A stretch of DNA of 64,000 bases from Calliopsis andreniformis (GCF_051401765.1 NC_135071.1:18578961-18642960), one strand, 5' to 3'. Positions 47,260 to 59,759 are shown, counted from the stretch's first letter. The notes: generated by a model not told the origin, from the letters alone. Made by a program: numbers and translations.

Positions 47260-48300
47260 ACAGCGGAAGCTAACTATACTTGTCAGGCAATGGGACAAGC
47301 GTTCTTACTCTGGCTCGTGGATGCATCCGAAACGGCGTTCCAGGGGGCGGCTGGGGTCCTCGGCGGGCTGGCACGTTCACTAAGAGCTCGTCCGCGCGCT
47401 TCACGCGAGCAGAAGCGCGATGGAGTTGGCGTGTCCGGAAATCGCGATCGGCGGAAAAAAATTCGAGCGAAAGACGAAGGTGCGGGGTGGCGCTACCGTC
47501 GGCGACGAGGACGTACGAGGACGACGACGGCGACGGCGACGACGAGAGGCGTCTCTCGCGCGACACACACACGTGGTGGGGGCGTCTGCGGCCGCTACGG
47601 CAGAACTAAGGGGTTGTTTGCCTCGTTGGGGGGTCTCGAACGGCTCCGTTACCCCACCAGCCTTGCTATTTTGCATAGGGCCTGCGCGTCGAAGGCGGCA
47701 CACACCGCCACCCACCCTCTTATTCCGAGCTGCAGCGACGCTCCATCTCCTCGAGGAGCTCCCCCCCTCTATCCCCTTCACCCCCTTTCGCGCGGGGGCC
47801 ACACTTCGATTTGTCGAATCCGCGTTTCGCGGCTCTCTAGCCTCCTTCGATAGGGAAAGAGACGCCAGGTTCGTCCTTCACCCTCGAGCGACGCTCCCTC
47901 TCGCTATTTCTCTCTCCCTGTCTCTCTCCCTGTCTCTCTCCCTGTCTCTCTCCCTCTCTCTCCTCGACCCTCTCACGCTTTTTTCCGTATCCCTCTGTCT
48001 CGTTTCGCCCGGGCCATCCAGGGCTATCTCTGTCCTCCTTCCCCCCGATCCGTTCGGAGCTCTACGCTCCCGAGCTTCTTATTTATCTCGTTGTGCCGGC
48101 ACAAGGCTCGTCTCGGTCATTTCCACCATGGAAACGAAGATCGAGCTGAGGAAATCTTTGACCTCGAGGATCTCGGCTGGCGGAGAGCGCCGGCTCGTAA
48201 ATTGGAGATTGCGAGGTCGTTACTTCCTGCGGAGCGTCTGTTAAGATCGCTGGAGGGTGGGTGTTTGTCTTGCGAATATGAGATTAAGTCCGAGGGACTC
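47260..48300. other. CpG/CT-rich island with long compositional frames
   Basis: Three plus-strand frames (109, 187 and 274 codons) and two minus-strand frames (100 and 133 codons) are open over the same DNA. The longest, 47420-48244, starts with an ATG, has an Arg run from a GAC/GGC trinucleotide tract (about 47500-47545) and a Ser-Leu run from a 12-bp CT repeat. Overlap of so many frames, with low-complexity content, argues for composition rather than coding. A CpG-island promoter or first exon is possible, but I see no strong donor on either strand. Confidence 0.4.
47909..47963. repeat. 12-bp CT-rich tandem repeat
   Basis: Three copies of TCTCTCTCCCTG (47909-47944) are followed by a fourth ending in C (47945-47956) and a partial unit. 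Confidence 0.9.
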
Positions 48301-50035
48301 GCGGTGGAGGAATATTGAATCGGTGATAGCTCCTAATGGGATAGGAAGCAATGAATATAAAATAGGACGGAACCTTTACGTTTCTCTCCCTATTTAATTA
48401 TCGCTAGGGAGCCGGGGACATCGCGGCGACGAAGCCTTGCCCAGGGAATCCTGATGCGTCGCCTCGAGTAGGTACCTAGGCACTTGGAAGCTGAGCCACG
48501 TGGAAACGCGGCATTACGTCAACAATTCAGAATCTGCGACTACTGTGACTCTCTCTTTAAGCTCTGTTTCAACCTAGCACTTAATAAACTCATTAAAACC
48601 ATATCTGTGGGCCATCCTTAACCCCTCGCAAGAAAGGAACTCCTAAACTCCTCCACCCCCTCTTCCCTCAACCCTCAAAGCCATCGAGACAACTGAAACC
48701 AGGCTCTAAAATCACCGAAAATCCGCGCTGTCGACACCCTCGCGACGAAAAATGTAAATTTGGCGGAAAAGCTTTATCATCGAATCACAGCAGAAGTTCC
48801 TCGGTCGGAAACGAGCCGTGGTGGCACGGAAGGCCAATCAACAACGCGAGCCCCCTTTCCAGCGATGCAAAGGGTTGCGAGGCAAGGGTTGGTCGGAGGC
48901 TAGTTAACGCCTCCGCGTAATTAAGCAAGGCAAAGTGCGTCGCGCTTGGAGAAAGGTCCACGCTCCACCCAGACTCCGACGAGTGAGAACAAGAGTGGTT
49001 GAACCCTCTCTGTAGAGAGGGCGACAGGCCCGGCCTCATTGGAGGTGGATTGGTTAGCGCATGTATAATTAGCGCCAACAGACAGGGGGTGCAGAGGTAG
49101 GGGGAGACAGGAAGGAGGAGAGAGAGGAGCCAGAGGAACAGAGTCCCGGTGGAGGACAGGGTGGAGCCACCCCGTCGGCGCATGTGCCAGTATCCCTTGG
49201 AACCGGAGATATAATGTATTCATAACGTAGCTGCTCCACGGTCTACCCTCCCCTGCGCGTTCATCCCTCTGTCCAGCGGTGCCTGATTCACCGTCGCGCA
49301 GCATTCCCCGCTGACGGTCGATTAATTGGCGGATTCTAAGAACGCGTTGCACTGGAAAAGGCTTCAGACGATATTCGATTCCGGGAAATTCCGGAGTAAT
49401 TGAATAGGCTCCGGGCTGGAACGTTGATTGCGCCTCGCGAGCGCACCTGTTAAAAACGATCGGATGCCTGGAATAACTTGGGTAATTCGTTCCTGTGTTC
49501 GGGGATTCCTTGGGTTCGAGTTGATCACATGACCGCGGAGGAGATGGAAATATGGGACAGGGTGGAAACTTTTTTACTTGCGAGTGACCTGAAATGAACT
49601 TCGTTCGTGGTAGAATCGAAGTTCTCTAGAATCTATACTTGGACCAGACATTTTTTGAGATCTCACAGAATAAAAATTATTAAAAATTATTTCTATCGAG
49701 TTTCTACATTTTTATTGTACTTGTCTTCACAAATGTGTGGCGAATCTGTCATGGATTCTGTTTTCAAAGGAAGAATAAACCCAGTTTCTCGGTTCTTGAC
49801 TAAAATTCGAACACTCCTGCTATGACGATATTCATTAGATGCATCGCGTATGCAAAGCACCTAGCCAAGAAGCAATCTCTCGCTAAAAGCCCAATAAAGC
49901 TGGCCCCCATCCAGGTAAACGTGACAGGATCGCCCTCTAAGGAAAGTATCGTGTATCGAAGGAAGAGAGAGCAACCCTCGAACGTGTGCCGTGTATTTTG
50001 GTCCGGATCCTAGATAGCCCTGTGTGCTTTTCCAG
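48300..50035. other. No recognised gene
   Basis: A GC-rich segment at 48780-49350 carries minus-strand frames of 132 and 143 codons that overlap each other and contain no known motif. About 49550-49900 is AT-rich. A strong acceptor-like site (CCTGTGTGCTTTTCCAG) ends at 50035 and is followed by a 51-codon frame beginning with ATG, Arg/Gly-rich and unrecognised. Confidence 0.4.
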
Positions 50036-50039
50036 ATGC

Positions 50040-52900
50040 TTGAGCACGACACATGTCCCGATCGTCCAGGCTTTTCCCTCCTCGTGCGAGGGTCCACAGT
50101 CGAGCGTCGAGGGTGGCCGCGTGTGGGTGGACGGAAGCGAGGGACGGAGGGGCGCTCTGCGGTCTCACCCCTGAGGACACGGTGTCATTAAGCGCAATTA
50201 GGGATGAGTCTCGGTCATCAACACGTGTACCAAGCTTTCCTCCGTCGAGAGCTCGTGTGCGCTCTCCGAGCGTCTGTGTGGCTCCGCGAGCCCCCTTCGT
50301 TGGGACTACTTTCTCCTATCGCATTATTTCTTTCCTTAATTTCGTTCCATTCCCCTATGACGCCGCGACCACCCCCCTCCCCTGAATCTATCCATCTTCG
50401 TTCGCCAGTCGCGACGAACCTCGTTGCAGCCTGACTGCGCCCGCGCGATTACTCCCGTTATACGCCTTTGACGCAATTATACCTTGGCCCTTATGACGTC
50501 TCGTTAACTCCGCCAACCCCCTAGAGGGACGCTGCATTATCGCTGCGCCATCAGACCGGAAACCACGCGGCTATATTCTGATGGAAGCCTCGCGCAGCGA
50601 TTCGAAATTGGGAGATATATTATTTAGTACGTTCTGCTTGGAAGCAGGGATTTGCCGATTTGTTGAACCGCGGAGAGGACTTCGCTGAATTTCAGGAAAA
50701 TAGGGGAAGGACACTGCAGCAGTTCTTTGAATAGAGCTTCTATACGATCCTTAATGAGAAACACTGTGCACGAACAAGCGTCTGCACTAGTCGAGGACAT
50801 TCTTCACTGTAAACTCGCATAATTGCATCGATAAAGAGGACGGTGCGCGAGTAATCAGCGAAATGGACGTGGGGTAGGTAATCGGCGGAGTCCGTTTCGC
50901 TGAACAAATTGATCTCGGCAGGCAGAAATTTGCAGCAAGGTGCGTGATAAACAAGCCTGCGTCGTTTCTATTGTTCTCTGGAAAGCGTCATTGCGCGGTA
51001 CCTATGCACGATTACAAACGCAGATAGCGGTAATAGCCTACAACCGTGACACGCTGCACTGTAACAATTTCCTGGGGTGGACATTTACCGCGACAGAAGG
51101 GTGGCCAGAAGGTAAGGAGCAAGGCTTTTGCGTCGCTGGATCGCGATGGGAAATTATTGTCACTCGATAGGGCAAGTTTGACTACGATTTTTCTGACTAA
51201 AGAATGGGTACATAAAGTGGGAAGATTCTGCAGGAAAAATTGAGTATATAGTAGGTACAATCGTAGACGTATTCGAGCTAAATTATTCAATCAACATTTA
51301 GATCCCCCTACTATCCATAAAGATAGTTATATAAGGTATTAGAAAATTTTACCCCCGTGTACTTCAAATCAGGATACATTATTCCTGATACTTCATACAC
51401 CAGAACTATATACCCTTTAATCCTTCACTGCAGCAGGTATAGATATAGACGCTGATAAAGTATTCATTAGCAAGATACCAAGAAAGTGGCATTTCGAAAA
51501 CATTGCGGTCTACATGAATAATACAGACCGACGACTACTAGTTGCCGACCAAACACCCACTCACTTTTCAGAATTGTAACTAGTTAACATAAACGTTTCA
51601 CTTTTTTCCAAGTGTCACAGATATCGATCCCCTTCGCATTTTTATTCTTAGTAGCATATTTCTTCTATGACTATCTAATACACTATCGAATGCATCACCC
51701 AGTCACCCCCATGCTATAATCACGCCCTCACTTTCCCTCCCCTGGCTCGCCGAATTCAAATACGACGCCAGCGAGTCCACGTCGTTCAGTGGCGGGCGTA
51801 GAATTGCAAAAGTTAATAATTTTCACGCCAACAACCGCAGAACGTAATAATCCGCGAGGTGAACCCCCGTCTATGCGCGCAACCCCATGCAGCACTTATA
51901 ATAACACAGACAGGAACAGCGGTGGTAGTGTGGCAAAGGGATCGCCAGTCGAGGCTCGAGGTTTTTAATAAGCGGTCGACCTGTAGCTTGTACTAGATAT
52001 TACCTTGACAGCCCCGTTGCACCCCTGCACCACCTTCCCAGGGTGTTCTTCCATCTTGACGACGGTCGGGGCTGGAAGACCGCTAAGGGAAAGCGTAAGA
52101 GGGTGTTCTACGTACAGTATAGCCTCTAATTAACTCACACCCACCTGGTCGAAGTGCACGGTGTCCCTCGTCGAAAGTGGACGAGGTTCATGAACGTAAC
52201 GGCGACCTTAGCTCGCGACGATAGGTCGACGTGCACGGTCGATGCAGCTAGGGGCAATAGTGCAGGGGAAGTTTCATTATACCGCTTCTAGTAACTCAAC
52301 TGGCCAGTTCATAACACTGGGAAAGAGTTGTAACTTTGAATGGTTATTCGAGAATTTCTAAGGTCAACTTCGGGGGACAGAGGAACTGAACAATGTTCCA
52401 ATAATCGATCCAGGTTTCGCGTTTTTCTGTCACTTGACTTTGGATCTAGGGAAGATCTGAACTGCCTCCTATTCGTTAATGAAAAATGACTGTCCTCGTT
52501 GAAAGGGGAGAAAAAGTTGTCCAAGTTTATCGCGCGCTCCTCGCTCACCTGCCATTATAAATTATTTCGCGCGTGACCAAGCAGCCAATTATGAGACCTC
52601 CCTGATCACTCTGCCCATTGATTAATGGCGTCTCGCCAGAGGAGCCGCGTTTCCGGTCGAGGGATGAACGAAAACCCGATCCAAGACGCCTGGCGTTGGA
52701 TCGTACGGCCCTGAACTTTAGCCGCGATTAGATCGTCGTAAATTGCAATGTGGTGCACGTCGAGTATATCCATTGCCAATGGCGTTTCCATTGAATATTC
52801 TTTTCATGAATTACATACCTAAGAGGCGTCCTCCGCGGCGATAACGCGTGACGAGAACGCCAGATATGTACAATCGCGCTAATGTGCGTTTCGCACTCTA
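50040..52900. other. No recognised gene; one possible exon
   Basis: CpG-rich at 50050-50600. On the plus strand 50936-51113 (TTTGCAG before, AGAAG/GTAAGG after) is 178 nt with one frame open throughout, but the acceptor is poor. 51200-51720 is AT-rich; an ACTGCAGCAG/GTATAG juxtaposition sits at 51436. 51900-52800 is mixed, with a minus-strand ATGGCAG/GTGAGC donor-like site near 52550 and no matching acceptor. Confidence 0.35.
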
Positions 52901-52912
52901 ATCACGAGCGGG

Positions 52913-53080
52913 ATGAACGGACAGATAGACGAAAAATATCGCCGTGATCTCGATACCTTGGCATGTATTAGCTGTGCCGCGACGTCGTCGCGTTCCCATG
53001 GATTTATGACCGCAGCGATCGTTGCACTGTCGCTTTTGCTGTCGGAGCGTTCGCAGCCGAGCCGCCGAATGGGGGAATCG
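52913..53080 (+). other. Candidate first coding exon
   Basis: An ATG at 52913 opens 56 codons that end exactly, in phase 0, at a GAATCG/GTAAGC donor (53081). Residues about 31-43 are hydrophobic (MTAAIVALSLLLS) and followed by a basic segment, so a signal-anchor or membrane helix is possible. No promoter elements or upstream support are visible. Unrecognised and possibly chance. Confidence 0.15.
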
Positions 53081-53109
53081 GTAAGCGTGTGGGTGATTCG
53101 AATGAAGTG

Positions 53110-54700
53110 ACTGCGGATCGAAACTGGCTAGAGATTCTAGAAGCTAAACTAATTGCGATTCATTTTTTCTGAGAAAGCAATACAATTTTTTCATGAGAAG
53201 ACTACAAAAGAGAATTATAATTCCTGGCTTTTTATTTTTTATTTTGAAGCGTCAAGGCAGTGTTAATTATAAAGTAAAACCTTCCCATTTTCACCTCGTG
53301 GTAGCATCGAGGAAAAAAGTCCAAGACTTCTTCGAGCGAGTCTTCATCAGCGACCCTCTGCTGCGTTACATTAATGATATTGATTCCGAAAAACACAATC
53401 AGCTCAATTCTCTCCATCTCCGCCCCCTTCCCTCTTGTTTCCTTTGAATAAACTCCCCACCCTCCGCGGCCATCCCCGTGGCAACGTTTACACGTGCCAG
53501 TGTGTTCGTTATTAGATCTGTATGCGTTGATATCTCGAACAGGCACATGGAGAGGAACCAGGTCGTTCATGTGCCCTCATTAAGCGCCGAAAGAGGAGGA
53601 TCTCTTATTAATATCGTAGCAGGGGTTGTTTTTCGCTTTCCTCCTCCCCCTCATTTACACACTAATGTCCCCCTCTTACTTAGCCGACCGCGCGATAGAT
53701 TTATCATTCGATTCGGGATGCGTCGCCTGTATCAGCAGTTTTCGCCGCGAAATTGCTCAGGAATTTATAACAGTTATTTTCCACGGAATAATTTCGCGCT
53801 GGTAATGATTCCACCTCGGTCTTGGCGATCGTTCGAGTTTTGATAAATTACGCGGATCCACGCCGTCTAGCAGATTTATGGTGGCCCCAGTCGACCCGGA
53901 AACACGATCTACATCGTTAATTAACGTAACAGTCGCGATCGGTCCCAGTGATACTTTTTTCCCTCTTGCCCGCACGTTTTTCTTCCCCCTCGTCTCCATC
54001 CACCGTTTCCTTACCTCGCGCCCAGCGAATCGCTGGCGCCTCCGACGCCGCGAAATCAATATCCTCTTCCACCTGCCGCGATTAATTGCGCGCTAGCCGG
54101 ATAGAGCATCGCCATGCATCAGCTTCACGTAATTAATGTTTCTTCTGCTGAGAGACCGTCGACAATTACTGGCCCTCGCGATGGGCTCCAGGGGGAAGAT
54201 AAAATTGCACCGAAAATGGGGAAATATTTGCGAATATACATGGTTTTCACGAAAACGAGATTTGACTTGAAAGTGTAATGCACAGTGATTTTAGTAAGTA
54301 TAATATTTTCTGAATCTTAGAAAATATTCAATTGTGAGCGTATTGTCGAGAAGTGAAGAGGATCATAAAGACATCGTAAGGACAGTTCAATGACTCACAA
54401 GAAATCAATGAAGGTCATCGCTCGAAGGAGACGCTATAAAGAAACGCAGATCATGGGTTTAATCGCCTAGGGAAAAAATAATGAAAAAGAAAATACTCTA
54501 AAAGTCCTACAGCAATACCCACAAACAACGAGCGGAAATCTCTTCTTAACTGTCGCGGCAATCTCGATCGTCGGTAAATCGATCGAGGAAACTTTAAATT
54601 CGAGCCCCGTGCCGTTAACCTTAGCCCGGGCCGACAATTCGCGGAACGATTAATCATATTAATTGCGCGCAGCCCGAACGGGTTAGCGTACGGGGCACCA
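53110..54700. other. No recognised gene
   Basis: 53160-53400 is AT-rich. 53460-54120 is CpG- and CT-rich with frames of 72-121 codons and no known motifs. 54200-54520 is AT-rich and shows nothing. Confidence 0.45.
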
Positions 54701-54709
54701 CGTATCTTA

Positions 54710-54832
54710 AGCTGCTTAATTATAAATTGTAATTAGCAGCTCGCGCGGCCACGCAGCTTCGATTAATTAACGGACTGGTCCCCCACTACGCCCTCCAGCC
54801 GGAGGCTCTTAATTATTAATTGCCGGGACCAG
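54710..54832. promoter_or_regulatory. TAATTA-rich element with nested hairpins
   Basis: 54710-54741 folds into a hairpin with arms AGCTGCT-T-AATTA and TAATTAGCAGCT and one bulged base. Next, CTGGTCCC (54775-54782) pairs with GGGACCAG (54825-54832), enclosing a CCTCC-AGCC-GGAGG hairpin (54792-54805). The same 120 bp contains at least four TAATTA or TTAATTAA cores typical of homeodomain sites, in otherwise GC-rich DNA. A conserved enhancer or a structured RNA is plausible. Confidence 0.35.
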
Positions 54833-54839
54833 AAGCGCG

Positions 54840-56690
54840 CATCCGGCTGTTCGTCGCGACACTTCGTTCCCTCGGTCGTTCCTTTCGTTTCTTCCTTTGC
54901 TCACGCCGATCATAAACGCATTTTCCTTCCTCGTTTCGACTATCGCAGCTACGCTGGCACGTCGCGCATCGGTTAGTCTGTTTCACCGAAACCCTAACCC
55001 CCTCACGCTTTTATTATATTTTCAAATTTATATGCGCACCAGGCGAGGGATATTTATTGCATCGCTCGAGAAACACGCTGTGATCCTTCGGTTATGAAGG
55101 TGTGTACTCTGTGTTTGGATTTTGAGGAATAAGATGTAGAGTGTGGGGTCAAATTAGGTCTGAAATAATCGGGTCTACTTAGATAGGACGTTTGAAAAAT
55201 TTAAAGGTGTGAAAATTTGAATATTTGAAAATTTGAATATTTGAAAATTTGAATATTTGAATATTTGAAAATTTTTTAATTCAATACATATGTAAGAGAG
55301 ACTTATAAAGTATCATTCCATTACATGATACTCGGAAACGTCTCCATACGTAAATGAAATCAGCATTCTCGTTAATTCTAAATGTCACCTCGAACGTTTT
55401 CTGCTAAGAACATTAACAATCGTTGGATTGATAGTCACGAACTAATGGGTAGTTAGTCGCACTTAATAATCGACTATTCTTCGTCAATCTTTCTGGTGAC
55501 GCGAGCTAAATGGTCGAACAATAGAATCAGAGATCCGTTTTACGTTCGCACCTAGACCAACCTTCGTTTCTTTCATTTATAACGATTAACACAACCGATG
55601 ACTCCTGAACCTTCATTCGTCTGAAGTAGTAAGGTGACTTAATGGAAATAACGGAATTCCTCGAGGAGAAATTTTTAGAGTAAACGAAGATGATTCATGA
55701 GAAATTAATGAGGACTCAATTAGGCAATAAATTATCGAATTTTGAAATTATTACCGCTATCTTAGGTCTTTAGACGAGTAAGCAAATTTCCTAGCACCAT
55801 ACAGTATATCCATGAAATCCATCAGATTCATTTACTCGTTTCGAGGTCAACATCCATCGAGATTTCACTTTTTACAATTCTAACAGCATTCAACTTCTAC
55901 GTATGATATATTAAAAGGCTACTGGTGTTATTGCTAATGGCACGTACAATCTTTATCTTTCAATCTCTTATACTTTTGGTATTGTGAAACAGATAGCAGT
56001 GCAGCAGCATAGGAGAGGCATTTAGAATAACTAGGCTGGGCATTTAAATCACCCAGTAACAAGCAAGCAGCAAACTCGTTGACTTGTTTCGAGCATAGTA
56101 GGTATGCAACTTGTAGGCATGTGTCACAGCATGCAATGAGATACAAGCTTCTGTAGTCAGCAACCTGTCTCCTCCGAACCAAAAAATAAAATAATAATCA
56201 ACTTTGAAATTTATTCCCTTCCTTAATCAAGACTCTACTGATACAATACCTTACCTCCTACAAGAACATTACATTATGCAACTGTCTCTGGAACCCTCTT
56301 AAAGTTCAAGCAGTCTAAACAAAAAGAGGTGTTCCCTCTCATTATAATCTAATTAAATCCACTACAACTCAATACCTTCTATGTGTCCATAAACAATCTC
56401 GACGAGTTTCTAATAAACTGACTAAAGCTGAGTCTACACCAAAAAACAATAATAATAGATTACTTTATAGTTATTTCTTCCCTCCCTTCCCAATTTCCTC
56501 CACTATACCCAAGCAGGGAATTCCTGCGGCAACCCTGTTTCCAACGACGCCAGCGATGGTGGACGAACCTCTCGAAAGGGAGCAAAGAGTTAAGATCGTG
56601 CAGATCGGCAACTGGAGACCCGACAGCCGGTACCAAGTGATCCGTTCGCGAGATCGAAAACACCGCCCGCGGCATTTCGTTATATACGTG
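54840..56690. other. No recognised gene
   Basis: 54840-55100 is moderately GC-rich with a 66-codon frame of no known type. 55216-55271 is a satellite array. From 55280 to 56460 the DNA is AT-rich; a minus-strand frame (55934-56182) has several Cys but no recognised motif. Confidence 0.45.
55216..55271 (+). repeat. 16-bp satellite array, TTTGAA orientation
   Basis: Two perfect copies of TTTGAATATTTGAAAA (55216-55247) are followed by the same 24-bp terminal variant that ends the 31.9-kb array (55248-55271). The identical end structure implies a common ancestor or spread of one array type. Confidence 0.9.
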
Positions 56691-56699
56691 TCCGCTCGG

Positions 56700-56930
56700 C
56701 GCGGCCGAGGGAGGCTTAATTATCGGCTTGGGGCCGCGGCAACGACAACTCGCGCGACACTCGCCGGACAATTAACGAGCCGAGTGTTTACAATCTAGCG
56801 CTTAGCGACGGCAAGTGGCAATCAAGCGGGCCAATTAATGAGCGGCCGGCTTCGCCTCGAACGCTCCGAGCTTAAATTCCTTAATTTGCGGCAATTATGC
56901 GCGGCCCAGTAATTAGCCGTGCTCGTTCGT
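56700..56930. promoter_or_regulatory. Cluster of AATTA cores in GC-rich DNA
   Basis: About six AATTA-containing sites (near 56717, 56769, 56832, 56880, 56893 and 56911) are spaced through about 200 bp that is otherwise GC- and CpG-rich. The pattern of isolated, intact homeodomain-type cores in a contrasting background suggests a regulatory element. Conservation cannot be tested here. Confidence 0.3.
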
Positions 56931-57170
56931 CGAAGGGCGATGCGCACGTTTCCACATATACACGCGGCCTGCACGGGTGAACGGCTCAAGAATTCATTCG
57001 GCAGCTTTGTGCCACCGACTCCATCGACCGTATGCGTGAGAATCGATGAAATTCTGACCGAGATGATTGCCACGAGATTCTTGATAGTAAGGTGCTGTGT
57101 TCCCCTGCAGAGTTATAGTTACGTACTATGTAGGTACACGCTTTTAGCTATTTCTACGGAACAAGTTACT

Positions 57171-57310
57171 TCAAATTTTTAAATTTTCAAATATTTAAAA
57201 CGTTCAATTTTTAAATATTCAAATATTCAAAAATTTCAAATTTCAAATTTTCGAATTTTTAAATATTCAAAGTTTTGAATTTTCAAAATTCCAACGTGTC
57301 AATTTTCAAT
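57171..57310. repeat. Degenerate TTCAAA-type array
   Basis: A long AT-rich run of TTCAAATT, ATTCAAAT and TTTCAAAT motifs at about 8-bp steps, much diverged. TTCAAA orientation. Confidence 0.75.
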
Positions 57311-57319
57311 CTACTAAAC

Positions 57320-59620
57320 TGCCAGATTTTTAACATCTCTTAAAATTGTGTAAAATGTGAAAATTGAAAATGTACAATATTCATCATGTGTCAGTGAGCT
57401 ATCCCAACAGGAATTACACCAATTTTCTCCGAATAGTTCTAGGGAATATAGCAACGAGTATTTTACAGAAAAAGATCCTCTGCTTTCAGTAGATGAGGCT
57501 AGCCAAGTATACCTTGATTTATAAACTTGCAAATAACTACGTCCCTGCTGTTAAAAGCCAACGATAATGAAGCCATATTTAGCCAGCTCACTTTTCTTAT
57601 TTTTAATATTCCCAGAAGAAGCTGTACAAGTTGCAATACCTTATGTACTTCAGTACTCTGAAAATACGCTTCAATAATAATAGATCCCATAAAATTACAG
57701 TGGTCCGAGGACGCATATAATTTCGTATTTTACTGCCAGCTAGATATTAAGAAAACATTTGCTCAGTGGCGTTTTCGACGTATTAGAACATAGTATTCAG
57801 ATAAATTGATGAGCTGGTGCGAATTAAAAATGCTCGGGCAATTATTGCGCTACTTCATTAGTCGATAATCAAAGGCATTCGACAAAAACTCAGCGACGTT
57901 CCAACGCTTTGATTATGGCTCATAAAATATTCCCTCGCCGCTCATACGTCGCTGAGTGGACTAGCTTGCCAGTGTTCAACTTCAAAGTAGCTCATCACGA
58001 GCTCGTTTAAATGAATCAACGAAAAAAATGTTAATCACGGAAGCTGGCTTCTGGTATTCAACCTTGGAATAACGATTCGAGTAAATTACGTTAAAGGAAA
58101 ACTCTCGTGGGTCACTGACAGTATGTAGCTGGTCGATCCACAAACGAAATACGCAATGGATTTACAAAATAAGTAAATAATATGCATGCAGGAAATAATT
58201 ACAGCTAATCTGTTTAGGTGATTCCCTCTGAAATCTGTGTCTGTTAGAGTAAATAGTTGGATCAAAGACCCCTCTTTTTTGCAAAATCTAATTAAATTAT
58301 GGGAGGATTTACGAGAGCGATGAGCGTTAGTGACAGAAGGCTTCGAGTTCATTGATCATTAAGGAGAATGTTAACGACCTTGAAAATAGTTACTGGAGTA
58401 GATATAATAAGCCAGGCTCGGAGTACGAGACCTGACGTTCCCTTGAAATTTAATTAATCTGCACAAAAACTGTTTTACTATATCTGGTTCAGCGCAAAGA
58501 AGGATTTAAATTAAAGCAGAGGCCCGAGGTTTTGCAATCACCAAATTTAATTGCTAATACTCTAACCCCGCTAGGAATCAACTAACCTTAATCTTAAACT
58601 CTGAATCCTAAACGAAGAAAAACAACTCCACCATAGCTAGTCCCACTTTCACCAGAAACTCCGATCGAACAAACGAAAAGACACCACAGCCCACAGTCTC
58701 GCCTCGACTTCCCTCCCAAGAAAAACCCAAGAAGCTGGACCTCTATCCTCGGCTAGGCATCGAATCGTCGAACCGGTCGCGGTGAAATTGCGAAACGCCT
58801 CCAGTGTTATCTACTATTATTCCCAAGCATCGCTCCTTCTGGGATCAGCACCGAGGGACGTTTACGGTCCCCGAGTTACTTAGAATTCGTTTCGTCGAGT
58901 CTCGGCGAAGGACGCTGCCAGCTGACTGGACGAGACGGTAAATTAAAGGTACCGACGATATCGCTCGTAAAATCCTCGCCCACGGTGCCGGTTCTCGCGC
59001 TCTCGCGCTCTCGCGGATCGATCCTCGGTTCCGTGGCGTCGAGAGAGCGTGCCGACTCCGAGCGGGTTAAAAGTGCGTGTACCAGCCTCCAGCGCCGCGA
59101 TAATTACCGTACGAAAGCGCTGCTACGGGGCCAATTATTGTGAAAGGAGCTGAAACACTGCCAGCCCCGCAGGAGCACGAGTTTTATCGTCGGAGCATCG
59201 AGTGTGTTGCTCAGCTGTCGCGCAGTTATTTCGAGCACGCAGCTACATGCATCCTCCGAGTCGATCATGGGATTCCTTTTCGACCTGGTTAAGCCATTCG
59301 ACTATTTTTTTCCACTTTGAGGAATATCCAACCTGGGACTGCACCAGGGTGGAGTTTCCTGGCCTGAATAGGATGAGAGGAAGCTGCATACGATGGTTTT
59401 GGCGTGTGAGGAAAGGTGGGAGATTGTTCTGCTGGGAGGATGATGGATCACATGTAGCTAGAAATGATCTGATTCGTTGTTTGTGCTTGCTGTGAGGCAC
59501 TGTAGGGTATGAAGACTGTGGTATGATGATGTCTTTGCTTGATGAAGTGTTATTAATTATTGTAAGCTAAAGGAGATTAAAAAACCATTTGCTTATTTTG
59601 TACTTTCTCTCGATTGCTTT
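57320..59620. other. No recognised gene
   Basis: 57320-58560 is AT-rich. A possible 18-nt minus-strand microexon at 57640-57657 is too short to support. 58740-59220 is CpG-rich with a triplicated TCTCGCGC-type 8-mer at 58993-59016. Overlapping frames at 59202-59500 carry no known motif. Confidence 0.45.
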
Positions 59621-59633
59621 TCCTCTGTCTTAG

Positions 59634-59759
59634 TATTGCTGGTACACGTCAAGTAGTTTTTTACTTTATATTTTATCAATACTCAACAACATACAATGTT
59701 TACATTTTGCTGTGTGGATACTAAATAATTTATTACATACGATAAACTTGATAATGTGA
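59634..59759 (+). other. Candidate 3'-terminal exon in AT-rich DNA
   Basis: The acceptor CGATTGCTTTTCCTCTGTCTTAG ends at 59633 and is the longest pyrimidine-rich splice signal in the AT-rich part of the window. The next 41 codons are open in phase 0 to TGA at 59757-59759, encoding a hydrophobic peptide (SSSFLLYILSILNNI near the start). The length is modest, but the local DNA is only about 30% GC. Not recognised. Confidence 0.18.
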
